Both the position numbers and the translations under genes were made by a program. DNA of 57,444 nt, taken from positions 1-57,444 of the forward strand of contig NZ_QRLV01000012.1 in NCBI RefSeq assembly GCF_003472385.1. The letters run 5' to 3'. Positions 1 through 9,337 of this stretch are shown here, in pieces (the first letter of the stretch is position 1; each line of letters begins with the position of its first letter). The notes under the pieces were generated by a model, which did not search any database, had not been told where the DNA came from, and worked only from the letters and a program-made list of their open reading frames with translations. The DNA is from Sutterella sp. AM11-39 (GTDB taxonomy: Bacteria; Pseudomonadota; Gammaproteobacteria; Burkholderiales; Burkholderiaceae_F).

Positions 1-14
1 AGAACCAACCTCTT

Positions 15-89
15 GGAGTTGCGTAAGCAACTCCGAAGGAATCCTCTGATTTTCAATCAGGGGAGGACGTCAATTCAAGTCCGTTGACG
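15..89. other. Three consecutive hairpins, last one terminator-like
   Basis: Three stem-loops lie side by side. A perfect 7-bp stem GGAGTTG/CAACTCC spans 15-34. A 7-bp stem CCTCTGA/TCAGGGG closes a 7-nt loop at about 43-63. CGTCAA/TTGACG, extendable by GG/CC with one bulged A, lies at about 68-89 and is followed by CTTTTGT. The last one resembles an intrinsic terminator, so this may be the 3' end of a structured RNA or a leader. I could not fold it into a proper tRNA: there is no D arm and the T-arm-like stem lacks its second half. Its upstream part is outside the window. Confidence 0.3.
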
Positions 90-381
90 CCTTTTGTACC
101 CGCATTGGCGAATACATTTCTCTTGCTCGGCGCAAACGAGGTCTCACGCAGATGGACATGGCTGAGAAGGCGTGTACGTCAATTGCGACCTATCAGCGTA
201 TAGAAAAAGGCGACGGAACGGTGGCGTTTGCCACAGTGTGTCGAGTTCTTATGATTCTTGATCGGCTTGAGTCGTTTGATAGCGTGTTGTCTCCGCTGGA
301 AGACCGGGTGGCGCAGCCATGATGGAGGCCCGGGTGCCCAAACGCGTACGCCGCAAGCCCGAAGAGTTCGAAGGATTCTGA
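50..381 (+). pseudogene. hipB: hipB-like XRE antitoxin, decayed
   Basis: A helix-turn-helix (XRE) domain of the HipB antitoxin type is readable from about 98 to 322 (key stretch RIGEYISLARRKRGLTQMDM, then ATYQRIEKGD). HipB binds DNA and neutralises HipA. The frame has no ATG, GTG or TTG start between its upstream stop (47-49) and the domain. It ends at a TGA at 320-322, while the expected basic tail (MMEARVPKRVRRKPEEF) continues in another frame from 319 to 381. Both defects indicate a broken gene. The hipA remnant starts 2 bp later, the normal order for hipBA modules. A sequencing error could explain the frameshift but not the missing start. Confidence 0.7.
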
Positions 382-382
382 A

Positions 383-1423
383 ATGCAACAGCGGATTTCG
401 GTCTTGATAGGTGCCGACAACAAGTGTGTTGGCACGCTTGTCTTTGACGACACTCGACCGGACGCCTCTCAGTTTTGCTACGCTGACTCGTGGTGCTCTG
501 ACGCGACTGCTTTTGCCGTGTCGCCCGAGCTTGCTTTGACAGTTCAGTGGCAATACTTCAGTAGTCTCTCTCGAAAGAGTCCGTTTCCGTTTGCCTTTGC
601 CGATACGGAGCCTGAGAGTTGGGGCTGCCGCTTGTTGAAGGCCGTCTTTTCGAAAGCGGGTCACGAGCGCAGTCTCTCGGCCGTCGATTTTCTTTTAGCA
701 GCCGATGACGGTAGCCGTGTGGGTGCTTTGCGCTTTGTGCCGGAAGGTGTGCAGCTCGCTGATACCGAAGCAGGCAAAGACCTGACGCTTCCCCTGAAGG
801 ATTTGGGACAGACAGGTCGCGCGAGCCGCTAAGCGTTTCGAAACAGGCGAGGCGACGGACGACGATCTGGATTTGCTTAACGGCATCGGAACAAGTCTGG
901 GCGGTGCACGCCCCAAATGTACTGTTCTCAAAGAAAACGGACGTTTTGCCATCGGAAAGTTTGCGAGCGTCAATGACGAAAGAAGCGTCGTCAAAGGCGA
1001 GATTCTTGGACTCGAACTTGCGCGTGCTGCAGGACTCAATGCCGCCACCGGCAAAGTTGTGACGATCGATGACGTCAACGTGGCGGTTATCGACCGCTTT
1101 GATCGTACGTCAGCAGGTCGCCGCATTCCGTATTGGTCAATGGCCACGTTTCTGCAGAGCACGGAAGACGGTTACCCACCGCCGTGCTACACGGAACTGA
1201 ACGAACGTCTGTATCTTCAGGCAGACAGTCCGGACAAAACGACTGCTAAAGAAATCGTCGGTCGACTGCTTCTGAACTATCTGATCAACAACACTGACGA
1301 CCACGGGCGCAATACGGGACTGTTGATGCGCAACAACGGAGTTTGGGTGCTGTCGCCGGCTTTCGAATCAATCCTGTGCCTTTGAGTCGTCCCGAAGCGC
1401 CGTACGTCTGTTTGCCAGAGTGA
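383..1423 (+). pseudogene. hipA: hipA-like Ser/Thr kinase toxin, multiply frameshifted
   Basis: HipA-type kinase (in the family, a toxin that phosphorylates glutamyl-tRNA synthetase). The N-terminal part reads 383-832. The frame then breaks near 820-840, and the kinase core resumes (NGIGTSLGGARPKCTVL, the ATP-binding loop; LLNYLINNTDDHGRNTG, the catalytic loop with N and D). It breaks again at about 1368, where SPAFDINPVPLSRPEAPYVC continues in a third frame to a TGA at 1421-1423. Two or more frameshifts and a missing C-terminus mean no active toxin is made. A short stretch at about 1530-1600 (GMSAEFTRSDAK) might be the remaining C-terminal remnant. Nothing else is recognisable from 1424 to 1626. 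Confidence 0.8.
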
Positions 1424-1626
1424 GTCGCAAAAATCTCCGTACAGGAATCAGATTCTCTGTGCTATCTAACCAGATCAAGACGCGAGTCCTCCACTTAGAA
1501 AGCCCTCGGTAACTAGCAACCTAGTCTTTAGGAATGAGCGCGGAATTTACCCGTTCGGATGCAAAAGGCGGCAGAGCTCGCAGCTCGCCTTGAGAATTGA
1601 AGGAAGCGAGCCGCGATGCTGGTCCG

Positions 1627-2757
1627 TTAGTCAGACTCTTCTTCGGATAGCCATATGCTGGCAGCTTGCGGGTCTGAAGCGGCATAGCAACCATAACTTA
1701 CCGGATAAATCCAGTCGTTTTTCTGCATGGTACCCAATTTGCCTTGGATTGAAGAGGCGCTGATGGTGCGATCGAGACCGGCAGACTTAGTGAGCTGTGC
1801 CCGAAATGCCGAAGAAAAAAGGTTGGTACATCCGCCCAATCCAGCTTTGGCAATCTCTGTAAAAAGAAGTCTGGTGATCAGATCGCAGTTGCGAATAGGA
1901 TCCAAAAATTCATTGGCGTCTATTCGGGCCTGATTTGTGCACAAAGAAACAAATGTCTGATTGATTTCGACTCCCGGATAGCTCTGAATATGTGTCAGAA
2001 GCTGACGGAAGGCTTTCGGGCGGCATCCCAGAATTGAAAAACCCTCACGTAACGCTTCTCTTGAAGGAACTTTTGACTTGTCCTTCATTTGGTCTACTTG
2101 CCACTGCAGATATTCGTCACCTAACAGAGGAAAATCTTGACGATCGGTTCCATAGAAAGGTTGGGACGATCTAGCGGCCATTGCAGTCAAAATTGAACGA
2201 TGCGAACCGGTACCGACGATTAGCAGATACGTGTCTTTTGGGTTGTTCGGGCGCAGGTTGACGGCGTCACGGGCGGCTTTCAAAGCTGTGAGCAAATTGA
2301 GTCCAGCTTCGTTTTTTAATGCTTCCTGAATTTCGTCGATGATGAGCACAATATTTACATCGTACTTGGCAACAATCTCCGAAAAGACGTTTGCAAGTGA
2401 CACGCCTGAGGGAATGCCGACTTGTTTTGGTTCAAAGCTTAAGGACACTCCGGGAAATGTCACCTTGAAAGATGACAGTCGTGGAGATTCCGCTAAAAAT
2501 TGTCTTATTTTGGAAAGAACCGCTTCCGCCGGAGAGATGCTTCCGCGGTTTTCCCAAAGGTCAATGTAGATGACCAACGCGTTTTCCTTTTCGAGCTGTG
2601 GTATCAGGTCTCTGCGGATAAATGTGGTTTTGCCAATACGGCGAACGCCGGTGAGAAAAAGACCGTCCCGTGACGTGAGTTGCAACGCATCAGGGTGCAG
2701 CAAACGGTTGCTCAATGCAAGCGCTAGATCAGGACGTTGGAAAATAGGTGCGGACAT
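1627..2757 (-). CDS. AAA family ATPase (archaeal-type/STAND-like)
   Basis: 376 aa. A P-loop GVRRIGKTTF near residue 37 and a Walker B-like VLIIDEIQEA near residue 140 identify a P-loop ATPase of the group often annotated as AAA_16/archaeal ATPase. The middle contains a sensor-like LLIVGTGSHRSIL and the rest is helical. The C-terminal third has the look of a winged helix but no motif I can name. The biological role is unknown; relatives are often found on mobile DNA and in defence islands. ATG start at 2757 with no strong ribosome-binding site. It is a single gene on the minus strand, separated by 200 bp from the conjugation block upstream. Confidence 0.75.
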   Translation of the reverse strand: MSAPIFQRPDLALALSNRLLHPDALQLTSRDGLFLTGVRRIGKTTFIRRDLIPQLEKENALVIYIDLWENRGSISPAEAVLSKIRQFLAESPRLSSFKVTFPGVSLSFEPKQVGIPSGVSLANVFSEIVAKYDVNIVLIIDEIQEALKNEAGLNLLTALKAARDAVNLRPNNPKDTYLLIVGTGSHRSILTAMAARSSQPFYGTDRQDFPLLGDEYLQWQVDQMKDKSKVPSREALREGFSILGCRPKAFRQLLTHIQSYPGVEINQTFVSLCTNQARIDANEFLDPIRNCDLITRLLFTEIAKAGLGGCTNLFSSAFRAQLTKSAGLDRTISASSIQGKLGTMQKNDWIYPVSYGCYAASDPQAASIWLSEEESD

Positions 2758-2956
2758 ATGGTTACTCAGAACAGTTACGCCAACTTATTGAAATCAACAT
2801 AATTATATCAAATGCTATAACCTTACGTAACCTGCCTGTTGATTCTGCTAGTACGAGAAGCTACTGCATGCGAATTTGCACCATTCGCGCAATGGAGAAA
2901 AGTCGCCTCCTGTTCGTGAATACGACAACAAACTGCGGCTTTACAAGACGGCATCG

Positions 2957-3580
2957 TCATAAACGATGGAAATACCTCACCCAAGCGTGCAAACCCACAC
3001 AGCCGACAGCAATCACCGAGAGTCCGACCACAGCCGCCCCCGCAAAAGGCATTAGTACCAAGGCTGAGCCCATAATCAAAGCCCCTAAAAAGCCAATTGC
3101 CGAGGTAAAGCTCACTGCCGGTCGCGAGGTCTCAAACGTATGGTGCGCAATGGCTCGCAGACTTAAAGCGTCAATGACGGTGGCGACGGCTAAAAGCAAG
3201 ATGAGTCCGAACGTGTATTTGAAAACTTCCAGTCGCAAGCAAGCGAGACGCAGGAGTCCTTGGATAGCCGCAAGGCGATTTAATGCCGTCTGCCAGAGCC
3301 CGTTGCGAACAGCGGCGTCAAGTTCTGAGAGAGATTCATAGGCCGCCGGCAGGGAGACAATCTCCCGGTAGATTGAGTTTCGCAGTTCATCGAAACTGCC
3401 GTCAATCAACCTGAGTTTAGGGGCAATATGCGCCCGGCAGGATGCTTCGCACGTTGTACTTTCGTGCTCAAAAACGGCATGAACGGTTGAGCCCGAGGCA
3501 AAGCAAAAGACGGCAAGCCACAGGGCTATGATCAGAAACAGGCCGCCGGAGGCGAGGGATCGCAAAGGCTTTGTGGTCAT
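2957..3580 (-). CDS. DUF4400 membrane protein next to TraD
   Basis: 207 aa from an ATG at 3580, preceded by AAAGGA; an upstream TTG gives no better start. There is one N-terminal membrane segment (GGLFLIIALWLAVFCF) and about three more in the second half (FGLILLLAVATVIDAL, IGFLGALIMGSALVLM, GAAVVGLSVIAVGCVGL). Proteins of this shape (DUF4400) are encoded directly downstream of traD in SXT/R391- and TOL-like conjugative elements. The gene here follows traD by 28 bp and is probably cotranscribed with it. Its exact function in transfer is not established. The family call comes from topology and neighbourhood, without a profile search. Confidence 0.65.
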   Translation of the reverse strand: MTTKPLRSLASGGLFLIIALWLAVFCFASGSTVHAVFEHESTTCEASCRAHIAPKLRLIDGSFDELRNSIYREIVSLPAAYESLSELDAAVRNGLWQTALNRLAAIQGLLRLACLRLEVFKYTFGLILLLAVATVIDALSLRAIAHHTFETSRPAVSFTSAIGFLGALIMGSALVLMPFAGAAVVGLSVIAVGCVGLHAWVRYFHRL

Positions 3581-3608
3581 GGAAATTCCTTTCAAAGGAC
3601 GACAGGTT

Positions 3609-5519
3609 TTAGCCGGAGACCAAGTCTTCGTCGGCAATCAGAATCGGCGTGCGGCCCTTCACCAGACGGCCGCCTGCAAGAGACGCGAAAAACTCGCAGT
3701 TGGGGAGTTTGCCGAGCACGTCGCAGGGGATGATTTCTTCGCGCGAAGCCGTGATCTGACGAGAGGCGCCTGCGGTGAAGTGTCCGGGGTGCGCCGTATC
3801 CGAAGCGCTTGTGAGCGTGGCGGCGGTGTTGGCGATGTAGGTGCGACCGAACGTTTCGGCCACGAACTCCTGCGTGAGGCGATCCTTGGTGCGCAGACTC
3901 ACGAGGCTGTTGAAGTTGCCGAGCGCCATTCGCGCTTCGTCGGTGGAACCCAAGCGGGCGGCAAGGTCGGCCACCGTCTGCATGGCACAGGTAGTGCGCA
4001 GGCCGGATTCTGCGCCCTTGTTGAGTATCTCGATGAGGGAGCGGTTGATGACGTTGGAGCATTCATCGACAAAGAGACTCACCGTGGTGCGGGCAATCGA
4101 GGTGTCGTTGTAACGTTCGCCCGCACAGGAGGCGAGGTCGGCAAGAAGAAGGGAGCCGATGGCGCCCGCGACCGTCGGATCGGGAAGCGAATTGAGGCAC
4201 ACGTAGAGAATCTTTCGCTGGGCGATGATCTCCGACAAGCTCATTGCTTCTGCGTCGTTGTCTGCGGGCGAAAGCGTTTGTCGCAGAGCTCCCGATGTGA
4301 GCATTGCCAGAACGGGCATGAGGCTCGCCGTGATTTTGGAAAAATGCACCGGGTCGTGAGCGTAGGTAGCGGCACCTTTGAGCGTGGCCTCCGAGAGCGC
4401 CTCTCTGTCTCGAGCTTTATCCAAGAGCAGAAGCACGCCTTCGCGGCCCTTTTTACCCTTGAGCTTGACTTCGGAGACGAGCGTATCAAACAGATCCGGC
4501 TCGCAGTCGAGTTCCACCGCTTCCAAAAGCAGATCTTCGAAGTCGCCCGTGAGCACCGATTCGATGCCGGCAATCGAGGGCGTGCGGCCGACGTGAACGA
4601 GGAGATTGACGACGACGTTCACCGCAGACCATGCAAAGGACGTAAAGGGGCCGGAGTCGGCCATCACGGCGGTAAGGCGGCTGGCGATTTCACTCGGTCT
4701 CTCAAAGTGCGTGAGCGGATTGATGCGGATTCCATCGGGGTCGTTCGGATGAAAGAAAAGGGGATCGCTGCGGTTGGCAAGCTTTGCCGCAGCCGTTACG
4801 GCGTTTTTGAGTCGGGAGCTCATCTTGGGGTCGATCACGATCACCGCTTCGCCGCGCAGAATCGCCTGAGTGACGAGACTCGTAAGAAGCACGCCTTTGC
4901 CCGCCTGGGTCGTTCCAACAATGAGCGTGCCGCCTTCCAATGTCTTTTCCGAGACCCAGATGTCCTTCTTTCTGCTCTCCAAGCCGTCAATGGCAGCGAG
5001 CCCAACCGTACGGGGATCCTTAGGGGCAGTGCCGGTCAGACGCCGACAGATATTGCGGTGCGGAATCAGCCGCTCGACGTCAATTTTGGAGAGCTCATAG
5101 AGCTTTTGTGCGTGCTCGGGGCCCCAGTCAAAACCGCGGCCGAACCACACGGGCGCAAAGGTTTCGGTGTCGCCCTTGCTGGCCATGTTGCGGCGTGCGC
5201 GAAGAAGACGCCGGGCAAAGACGCGGCACGAAATGAGTTCCAAAGCACTGCCCGCAAGCGGTGCTCGGTCCTTGAGAACGGCCATGCCGGATTTCAGACG
5301 GATGCCTGCCATGAAGGCAGAGACGAGTCCGACAAGGGAGGCGGCAAAAGCCGGAGCCAATCCGGCGGCAGCAAAGACACCGGCGACGGACGCGGTCACG
5401 CTCCAGGCAAGAGCAGGCTTGAATTCGGTTGCGGGGCGCGAGGTGTCGGCGCGCACAGAATCGGTACCGGCCGTAAAGACGGAACGTCGACGGCGGGAAA
5501 AGATTGTCAAAAGTGTCAT
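3609..5519 (-). CDS. traD: Conjugative coupling protein TraD (SXT/TOL subfamily)
   Basis: 636 aa from ATG 5519; a TTG at 5558 would overlap the upstream gene. TraD is the inner-membrane hexameric ATPase that brings relaxase-bound DNA to the type IV secretion channel. Two membrane segments lie near residues 35-75. The Walker A GTTQAGKG is near residue 205 and the Walker B LFVDECSNVI in the C-terminal half. The segment GRGFDWGPEHAQKLYEL is typical of the SXT/TOL subfamily. The length is normal. It follows the 699-aa gene with a 16-bp gap and precedes the DUF4400 gene, so it sits in a minus-strand operon. No relaxase (TraI) gene is present in the window. Confidence 0.88.
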   Translation of the reverse strand: MTLLTIFSRRRRSVFTAGTDSVRADTSRPATEFKPALAWSVTASVAGVFAAAGLAPAFAASLVGLVSAFMAGIRLKSGMAVLKDRAPLAGSALELISCRVFARRLLRARRNMASKGDTETFAPVWFGRGFDWGPEHAQKLYELSKIDVERLIPHRNICRRLTGTAPKDPRTVGLAAIDGLESRKKDIWVSEKTLEGGTLIVGTTQAGKGVLLTSLVTQAILRGEAVIVIDPKMSSRLKNAVTAAAKLANRSDPLFFHPNDPDGIRINPLTHFERPSEIASRLTAVMADSGPFTSFAWSAVNVVVNLLVHVGRTPSIAGIESVLTGDFEDLLLEAVELDCEPDLFDTLVSEVKLKGKKGREGVLLLLDKARDREALSEATLKGAATYAHDPVHFSKITASLMPVLAMLTSGALRQTLSPADNDAEAMSLSEIIAQRKILYVCLNSLPDPTVAGAIGSLLLADLASCAGERYNDTSIARTTVSLFVDECSNVINRSLIEILNKGAESGLRTTCAMQTVADLAARLGSTDEARMALGNFNSLVSLRTKDRLTQEFVAETFGRTYIANTAATLTSASDTAHPGHFTAGASRQITASREEIIPCDVLGKLPNCEFFASLAGGRLVKGRTPILIADEDLVSG

Positions 5520-5535
5520 AAATGAAACAAGAAGA

Positions 5536-7635
5536 TCAGGAATCGGGTCGGGCGACAACGCGCTTCATGCGCTTGCTGCGGGCGGCGGCAAGCTGTCGCT
5601 TCTGGATATCGAGCACGATTTCAAGACCGGTGGAGACGTCGGCTTCGCCTTTGCGGCGAAGTTCATGCGTCAAATAGCCGTGCGCGACTTCGGCAATTGA
5701 GGCCGAGCAGAGTTTGCGAAGTAGCTTTGGCTTGACAAATTTCTGCAACTCGCGTTTTGTGCGTTCCCCCGTTTGGTTTTGAGTGAGAGCTGCGCTTTGC
5801 GCGAGCATGCGATTGCCGATCTCTTGGTCTGCTTCTCGGCTTTCTCGGATAAAGAGCCTTAAAAGTCGCGCCATGGCATCGGTAAAGAGAAACTGTTTCA
5901 ACACATCCTTTCGAGTGGCCTCCGAGAGCTTCGTGCGGTGAAACTCCGTCATGTGCTCCATCCACCAGATCGCTGCCGAAACGGACTCGAAAAAGGGGAA
6001 AAGAACGCCGGTTTCGTGCAAGGGATTACCTGGCCAGTAGCGATGCAGCTCAATCATGTTTTCGGTTTCAGTCTCCGATTCGTTGTCGGCTGCCTCAGAC
6101 ACTTCTCTCGTACAGGACACGGCTAGTCCCAAGGCTTGCAGCGGCGAGATCCAGAGCGCGATCGGACCTGTGAAGAATCGCGACGGCACGAATAGGCCTG
6201 CGGGAAGTGCGGGCAACTGCGTTCGGGCGGCGCTCGAATCTTGTGCCGAACGGTTTGCGGCAGTTCGTATGGCAGCTTTGTGTTCGGCGGCGTAACGCAT
6301 CAAGGCGTGCGTGATGTGTTCCTTGATTTGGTCCTCTGTCTGTGGCAAGTTTTCGGTGCCGACCGACGCTGAGACGCTCGGCTCTGTTGCCATGGTCTCA
6401 ATGCTCTTTTCCATGTGGGAATCGAGCCCCACGCCAAAAAATTTGCGCGAAGCGACGTTTAGACGCAGAGCTTCGTCGACTTTGCGCAAACCCTTTGCAA
6501 ATACCCCCGATGCCCAGGAAGACAGTCCGAGGCCGGCAACGGCCCCATTCATGACCGGGTGACAGATCGAATCGGGCAAGGTTCGGAGGGCTCGTTTTGC
6601 CACGTTGCCTCGGGTGCCACGATCTCTCGAGTCGTTGTCAACGTCGATTTCGAGTTGCAGAAAGTCGTAGGCGGCGGTTGCAAGTGCTCGTTTCGATTCG
6701 GGTGAAATCAAAGCCAAAAGGCGTGCTGCCGCCTCAGGATGAATTTCCCAGAGGGTGACGAGGTGTTGTCTGCCGTCGTTTTCCCAGCAATGGGCACGAA
6801 AGGAAGAGACAACGAGCCTTGCCTGAGTGAGAAACGCATAGAGCGACGGTTGGTCCGTGACGTTTGAGAAATGTTCGGAGACGGCTTTGAAAAGTGCCGG
6901 AATCTCGCTGCGTAGTCGTTGTGTGAAAAGCTCGGCAAAAGCGTCGGGCGTCATGAAGAGCCGCAGGGGCGGATTCGAGCTCGATTGCGTACGCATTGCG
7001 ACCATGGTGCGCGTCAGTACGCCCGGGGAGGCAGTCGCCATTGACGTAAAGAAAAAGTGCCGAGCAAAAAGCGCTTTACTGAACGCGGACGATGCCACTG
7101 AATTTGAATTCGGAAACGTCAGAAGAAAGCCCGCCAGGAGCAGAAGGGCGGTTTGAAAGGCCGTTGGTTTGTCACCGGAGACGGGATCCTTTATTTGGGG
7201 TTCTTCGAAAAAGGCGGCCAGAAGCCTGCGGCATTCATCGGAAAATCGGGCGTCGCTTTTGGCAATGAGGCCCGTGAGCATCAGGGCGACCTCAAAAAGC
7301 GCCTCGGTGAGTTTGAGGTCGTGCCGGATGTTGCCGGTGAAGGTCGCCTGCAAAAACGACAGAAGTCGTTGTTGCGCCTGAGGTTTAATGTCGGGCGAAA
7401 AGGCGGCGAGCGATTCGGACAGAATCGTCGCGTATCGTTGACGCAGGCTGGCGCACAAACAGAGCCTCTCAAGAAGGCGTTCGGCGAGAGTGTCAAACTC
7501 GGTGTGACTCAAGGGCGGGAAACGACAGGGTAGTCTGGAAAAGGAAGATAAAGAAAATCCCGGCACTCCCTTTTTCCCGGACAACCGTCGGCTAGGCCGA
7601 AGATGCCGGGAAAAAGAGAACGCGAAGGAAAACAA
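5536..7635 (-). CDS. Unknown 699-aa protein of the conjugation block
   Basis: Large soluble protein that I do not recognise. It starts at a TTG (7635); another TTG near 7506 (SHTEFDTLAERL) is also possible, so the N-terminus is uncertain. The sequence is mostly helical, with a serine/alanine-rich linker near the middle (PSVSASVGTENLPQ), and ends in a basic tail (RSKRMKRVVARP). There are no HD-domain or HUH relaxase motifs, so it is not a TraI. There is no MIDAS motif of a VWA domain, although it sits two genes downstream of a CobS-like ATPase, where a VWA partner might be expected. It lies 53 bp after the 153-aa gene and 16 bp before traD, and is likely part of the same transcript. Confidence 0.6.
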   Translation of the reverse strand: MFSFAFSFSRHLRPSRRLSGKKGVPGFSLSSFSRLPCRFPPLSHTEFDTLAERLLERLCLCASLRQRYATILSESLAAFSPDIKPQAQQRLLSFLQATFTGNIRHDLKLTEALFEVALMLTGLIAKSDARFSDECRRLLAAFFEEPQIKDPVSGDKPTAFQTALLLLAGFLLTFPNSNSVASSAFSKALFARHFFFTSMATASPGVLTRTMVAMRTQSSSNPPLRLFMTPDAFAELFTQRLRSEIPALFKAVSEHFSNVTDQPSLYAFLTQARLVVSSFRAHCWENDGRQHLVTLWEIHPEAAARLLALISPESKRALATAAYDFLQLEIDVDNDSRDRGTRGNVAKRALRTLPDSICHPVMNGAVAGLGLSSWASGVFAKGLRKVDEALRLNVASRKFFGVGLDSHMEKSIETMATEPSVSASVGTENLPQTEDQIKEHITHALMRYAAEHKAAIRTAANRSAQDSSAARTQLPALPAGLFVPSRFFTGPIALWISPLQALGLAVSCTREVSEAADNESETETENMIELHRYWPGNPLHETGVLFPFFESVSAAIWWMEHMTEFHRTKLSEATRKDVLKQFLFTDAMARLLRLFIRESREADQEIGNRMLAQSAALTQNQTGERTKRELQKFVKPKLLRKLCSASIAEVAHGYLTHELRRKGEADVSTGLEIVLDIQKRQLAAARSKRMKRVVARPDS

Positions 7636-7687
7636 ACCGCAGAAGTTTAAGGTTCAGTTGAGAGCTCTCAAAGCCATGGATGCTTGA

Positions 7688-8149
7688 CTAATCGAGCAGA
7701 CGGATCTGACGGCTTTCTTTTTCGTTGAAACGCATGCGCTTCAACGAACGGCGACGAAACGTGCGCCGCAGCGGCGTTGCCTTTTTCGGAGCTTTTTTGG
7801 GAAGCTCGGGCAACGGGCCGCAGCCGGCATCGATATTTTCAATTCGGTCCGTCCTGCAAAGAAGGCTTTTCCCGTAGAGGTCTCGAAACTGCTTTCGGGT
7901 GAGCTCGCAAAAGTGCGGGCCCAAGAAAGGCACGGGGCCTTTACAGTTCGGCTCAAGGTCGACGTTGACGGCAAACCGTACCGAGAAACTTTCCACTCCT
8001 TTCAGAGGGGCCAGTTTCGCGATTTCGTCGTCGGTCATCGCAACGGGTTCGGGGCGGGGATCGTCGGACATATCGGGTGTTTTTCCATAAGAAAAGACCC
8101 CGTTGCCGTCGATCGCACACACAAAGAACCTCAGGGGCTGACTCGACAA
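7688..8149 (-). CDS. Unknown 153-aa protein
   Basis: Hypothetical protein between the CobS-like ATPase gene and the 699-aa gene, same strand. A TTG start at 8149 fits a coding-looking N-terminus (FVCAIDGNGVFSYGK). An ATG at 8071 preceded by GGAAA would give a shorter 127-aa product. The middle contains cysteines (CKGPVPFLGPHFCEL, LLCRTD, GCGPLPELP), and the C-terminus is strongly basic (RRTFRRRSLKRMR), suggesting nucleic-acid or partner binding. No family was recognised. The gene order suggests it belongs to the conjugative element. Confidence 0.5.
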   Translation of the reverse strand: MSSQPLRFFVCAIDGNGVFSYGKTPDMSDDPRPEPVAMTDDEIAKLAPLKGVESFSVRFAVNVDLEPNCKGPVPFLGPHFCELTRKQFRDLYGKSLLCRTDRIENIDAGCGPLPELPKKAPKKATPLRRTFRRRSLKRMRFNEKESRQIRLLD

Positions 8150-8275
8150 CGCCTGCGGACAAGCATTGCGGAGAGCCTCTGCGTCTTGAGCAGGAAGGAC
8201 GGAAAACGGGGTCGGAACGGATGAGAAGGGGGCGTCCTTCGGGATTCAAAGGGCGCGCGGCAAGAGCGAGCGGCG

Positions 8276-9337
8276 TTAACCGATTTTCGGTCGTACGTTA
8301 CGACGTCTTCGGTTCGCTGCCGTCGAAGAGTGAAGCGTCTCAAGCAACGGGGCGAAGTGAAACGCCGCCATTTCCAAGAGCGTCAGACACGCGCGGTCGT
8401 TGAGTGCACTGCCGATGGCAAGCCGGACGGCTCGCGACAGAGACTGCTCGGGGATGCAGGAGCCCGCAAGCAGCTGCGTCAGTATTTCGCACAGGCGAAT
8501 CACAACGCGTGTACTCAGTGCCGCAGGCACGTCCTCGCTCACGAAATCCGCTTCCAATGCGGGGTTCGTGCGCGAGGCTTGTGCAAGTCGTGCGGCGCAT
8601 CGGGCAAGCTCGGCAAGCGTTTCGCTTGACAGAGCGCCCTGAGCGATGCGCTCACAACGGTATAGGACGATGTGGGCTTCCACTTCGGGTTTGGGCCAAT
8701 CGGCTGCCATATGCCAGAAGCGGTCGCACGTGCTGGCGTCCTGCTGGTTGCGAGAACTGTATGCCGACTCGGGCAGCGTACCGCAACGGCAGTTGTCGGT
8801 GACAATGACCCGGGTGTTGACGTGTCTGGGAATGCTCAAACCTGTCTTCTCGATCGTGATTGGCTGCCCTTCGAAGATGTCGTTGGCGCCCACCCAGACT
8901 TCCGGGGGAGCGAGCGAAAACTCGTTGATGAGCAGTACGGCTCCGGTTTTCCACGCAATGGTGGCCGGTCCGTCGATCCATGCGAAGCCTCCTTCGTGCG
9001 CGCCCCAGCGGCCGACAAGGTCGTCCTTCACGAAGCGTCGGGAACAGGTCAGGGAAATGACCGGTACGTGGACGCGTGCGAGAAACTGAAGAACGGAGGT
9101 CGTTTTGCCGCAGCCCGTGGGCCCCGCGATGTAGAGCGGGATACGGGTGTCGGGCCAGGTCCACCACAGCACGAGATCCTGCAGAAAGGATTCATCGAAC
9201 ACGTGGCAGGGATCGACCCGAACGACTTGGGCGGGCGCAGCACAGGAAAGCTGCGAAGCCTGAAACCCCGGGATCATTGTCTCGGACGCAAGTCCGAAGT
9301 CTTGAGCCGAAATGCAAGTTGTGAATGTCATTGGCAT
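8276..9337 (-). CDS. CobS/MoxR-like AAA+ ATPase
   Basis: 353 aa, ATG 9337 preceded by AAAGGCG. Walker A GPTGCGKTTS near residue 72 and Walker B AVLLINEF near residue 125 are followed by a sensor region (RVIVTDNCRCGTL), the architecture of the MoxR/CobS AAA+ group. CobS-like ATPases are carried by SXT/R391-type elements, usually beside a VWA-domain gene; that partner is not evident here. It is the first gene of a minus-strand block that runs through to traD and the DUF4400 gene. Function in the element is unknown, and it is unlikely to be a cobalamin cobaltochelatase because no cob genes are nearby. Confidence 0.7.
   Translation of the reverse strand: MPMTFTTCISAQDFGLASETMIPGFQASQLSCAAPAQVVRVDPCHVFDESFLQDLVLWWTWPDTRIPLYIAGPTGCGKTTSVLQFLARVHVPVISLTCSRRFVKDDLVGRWGAHEGGFAWIDGPATIAWKTGAVLLINEFSLAPPEVWVGANDIFEGQPITIEKTGLSIPRHVNTRVIVTDNCRCGTLPESAYSSRNQQDASTCDRFWHMAADWPKPEVEAHIVLYRCERIAQGALSSETLAELARCAARLAQASRTNPALEADFVSEDVPAALSTRVVIRLCEILTQLLAGSCIPEQSLSRAVRLAIGSALNDRACLTLLEMAAFHFAPLLETLHSSTAANRRRRNVRPKIG

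Noticed and set aside
15..89. Possible tRNA gene (anticodon-like 7-nt loop TTTTCAA and a TTCAAGT T-loop motif)
   Set aside because: No D arm, no acceptor stem and the T stem lacks the bases that should pair before TTCAAGT; three independent hairpins explain the sequence better.
3528..5525. 665-codon plus-strand frame opposite traD
   Set aside because: Shadow of the traD gene; composition and lack of motifs show it is not coding.
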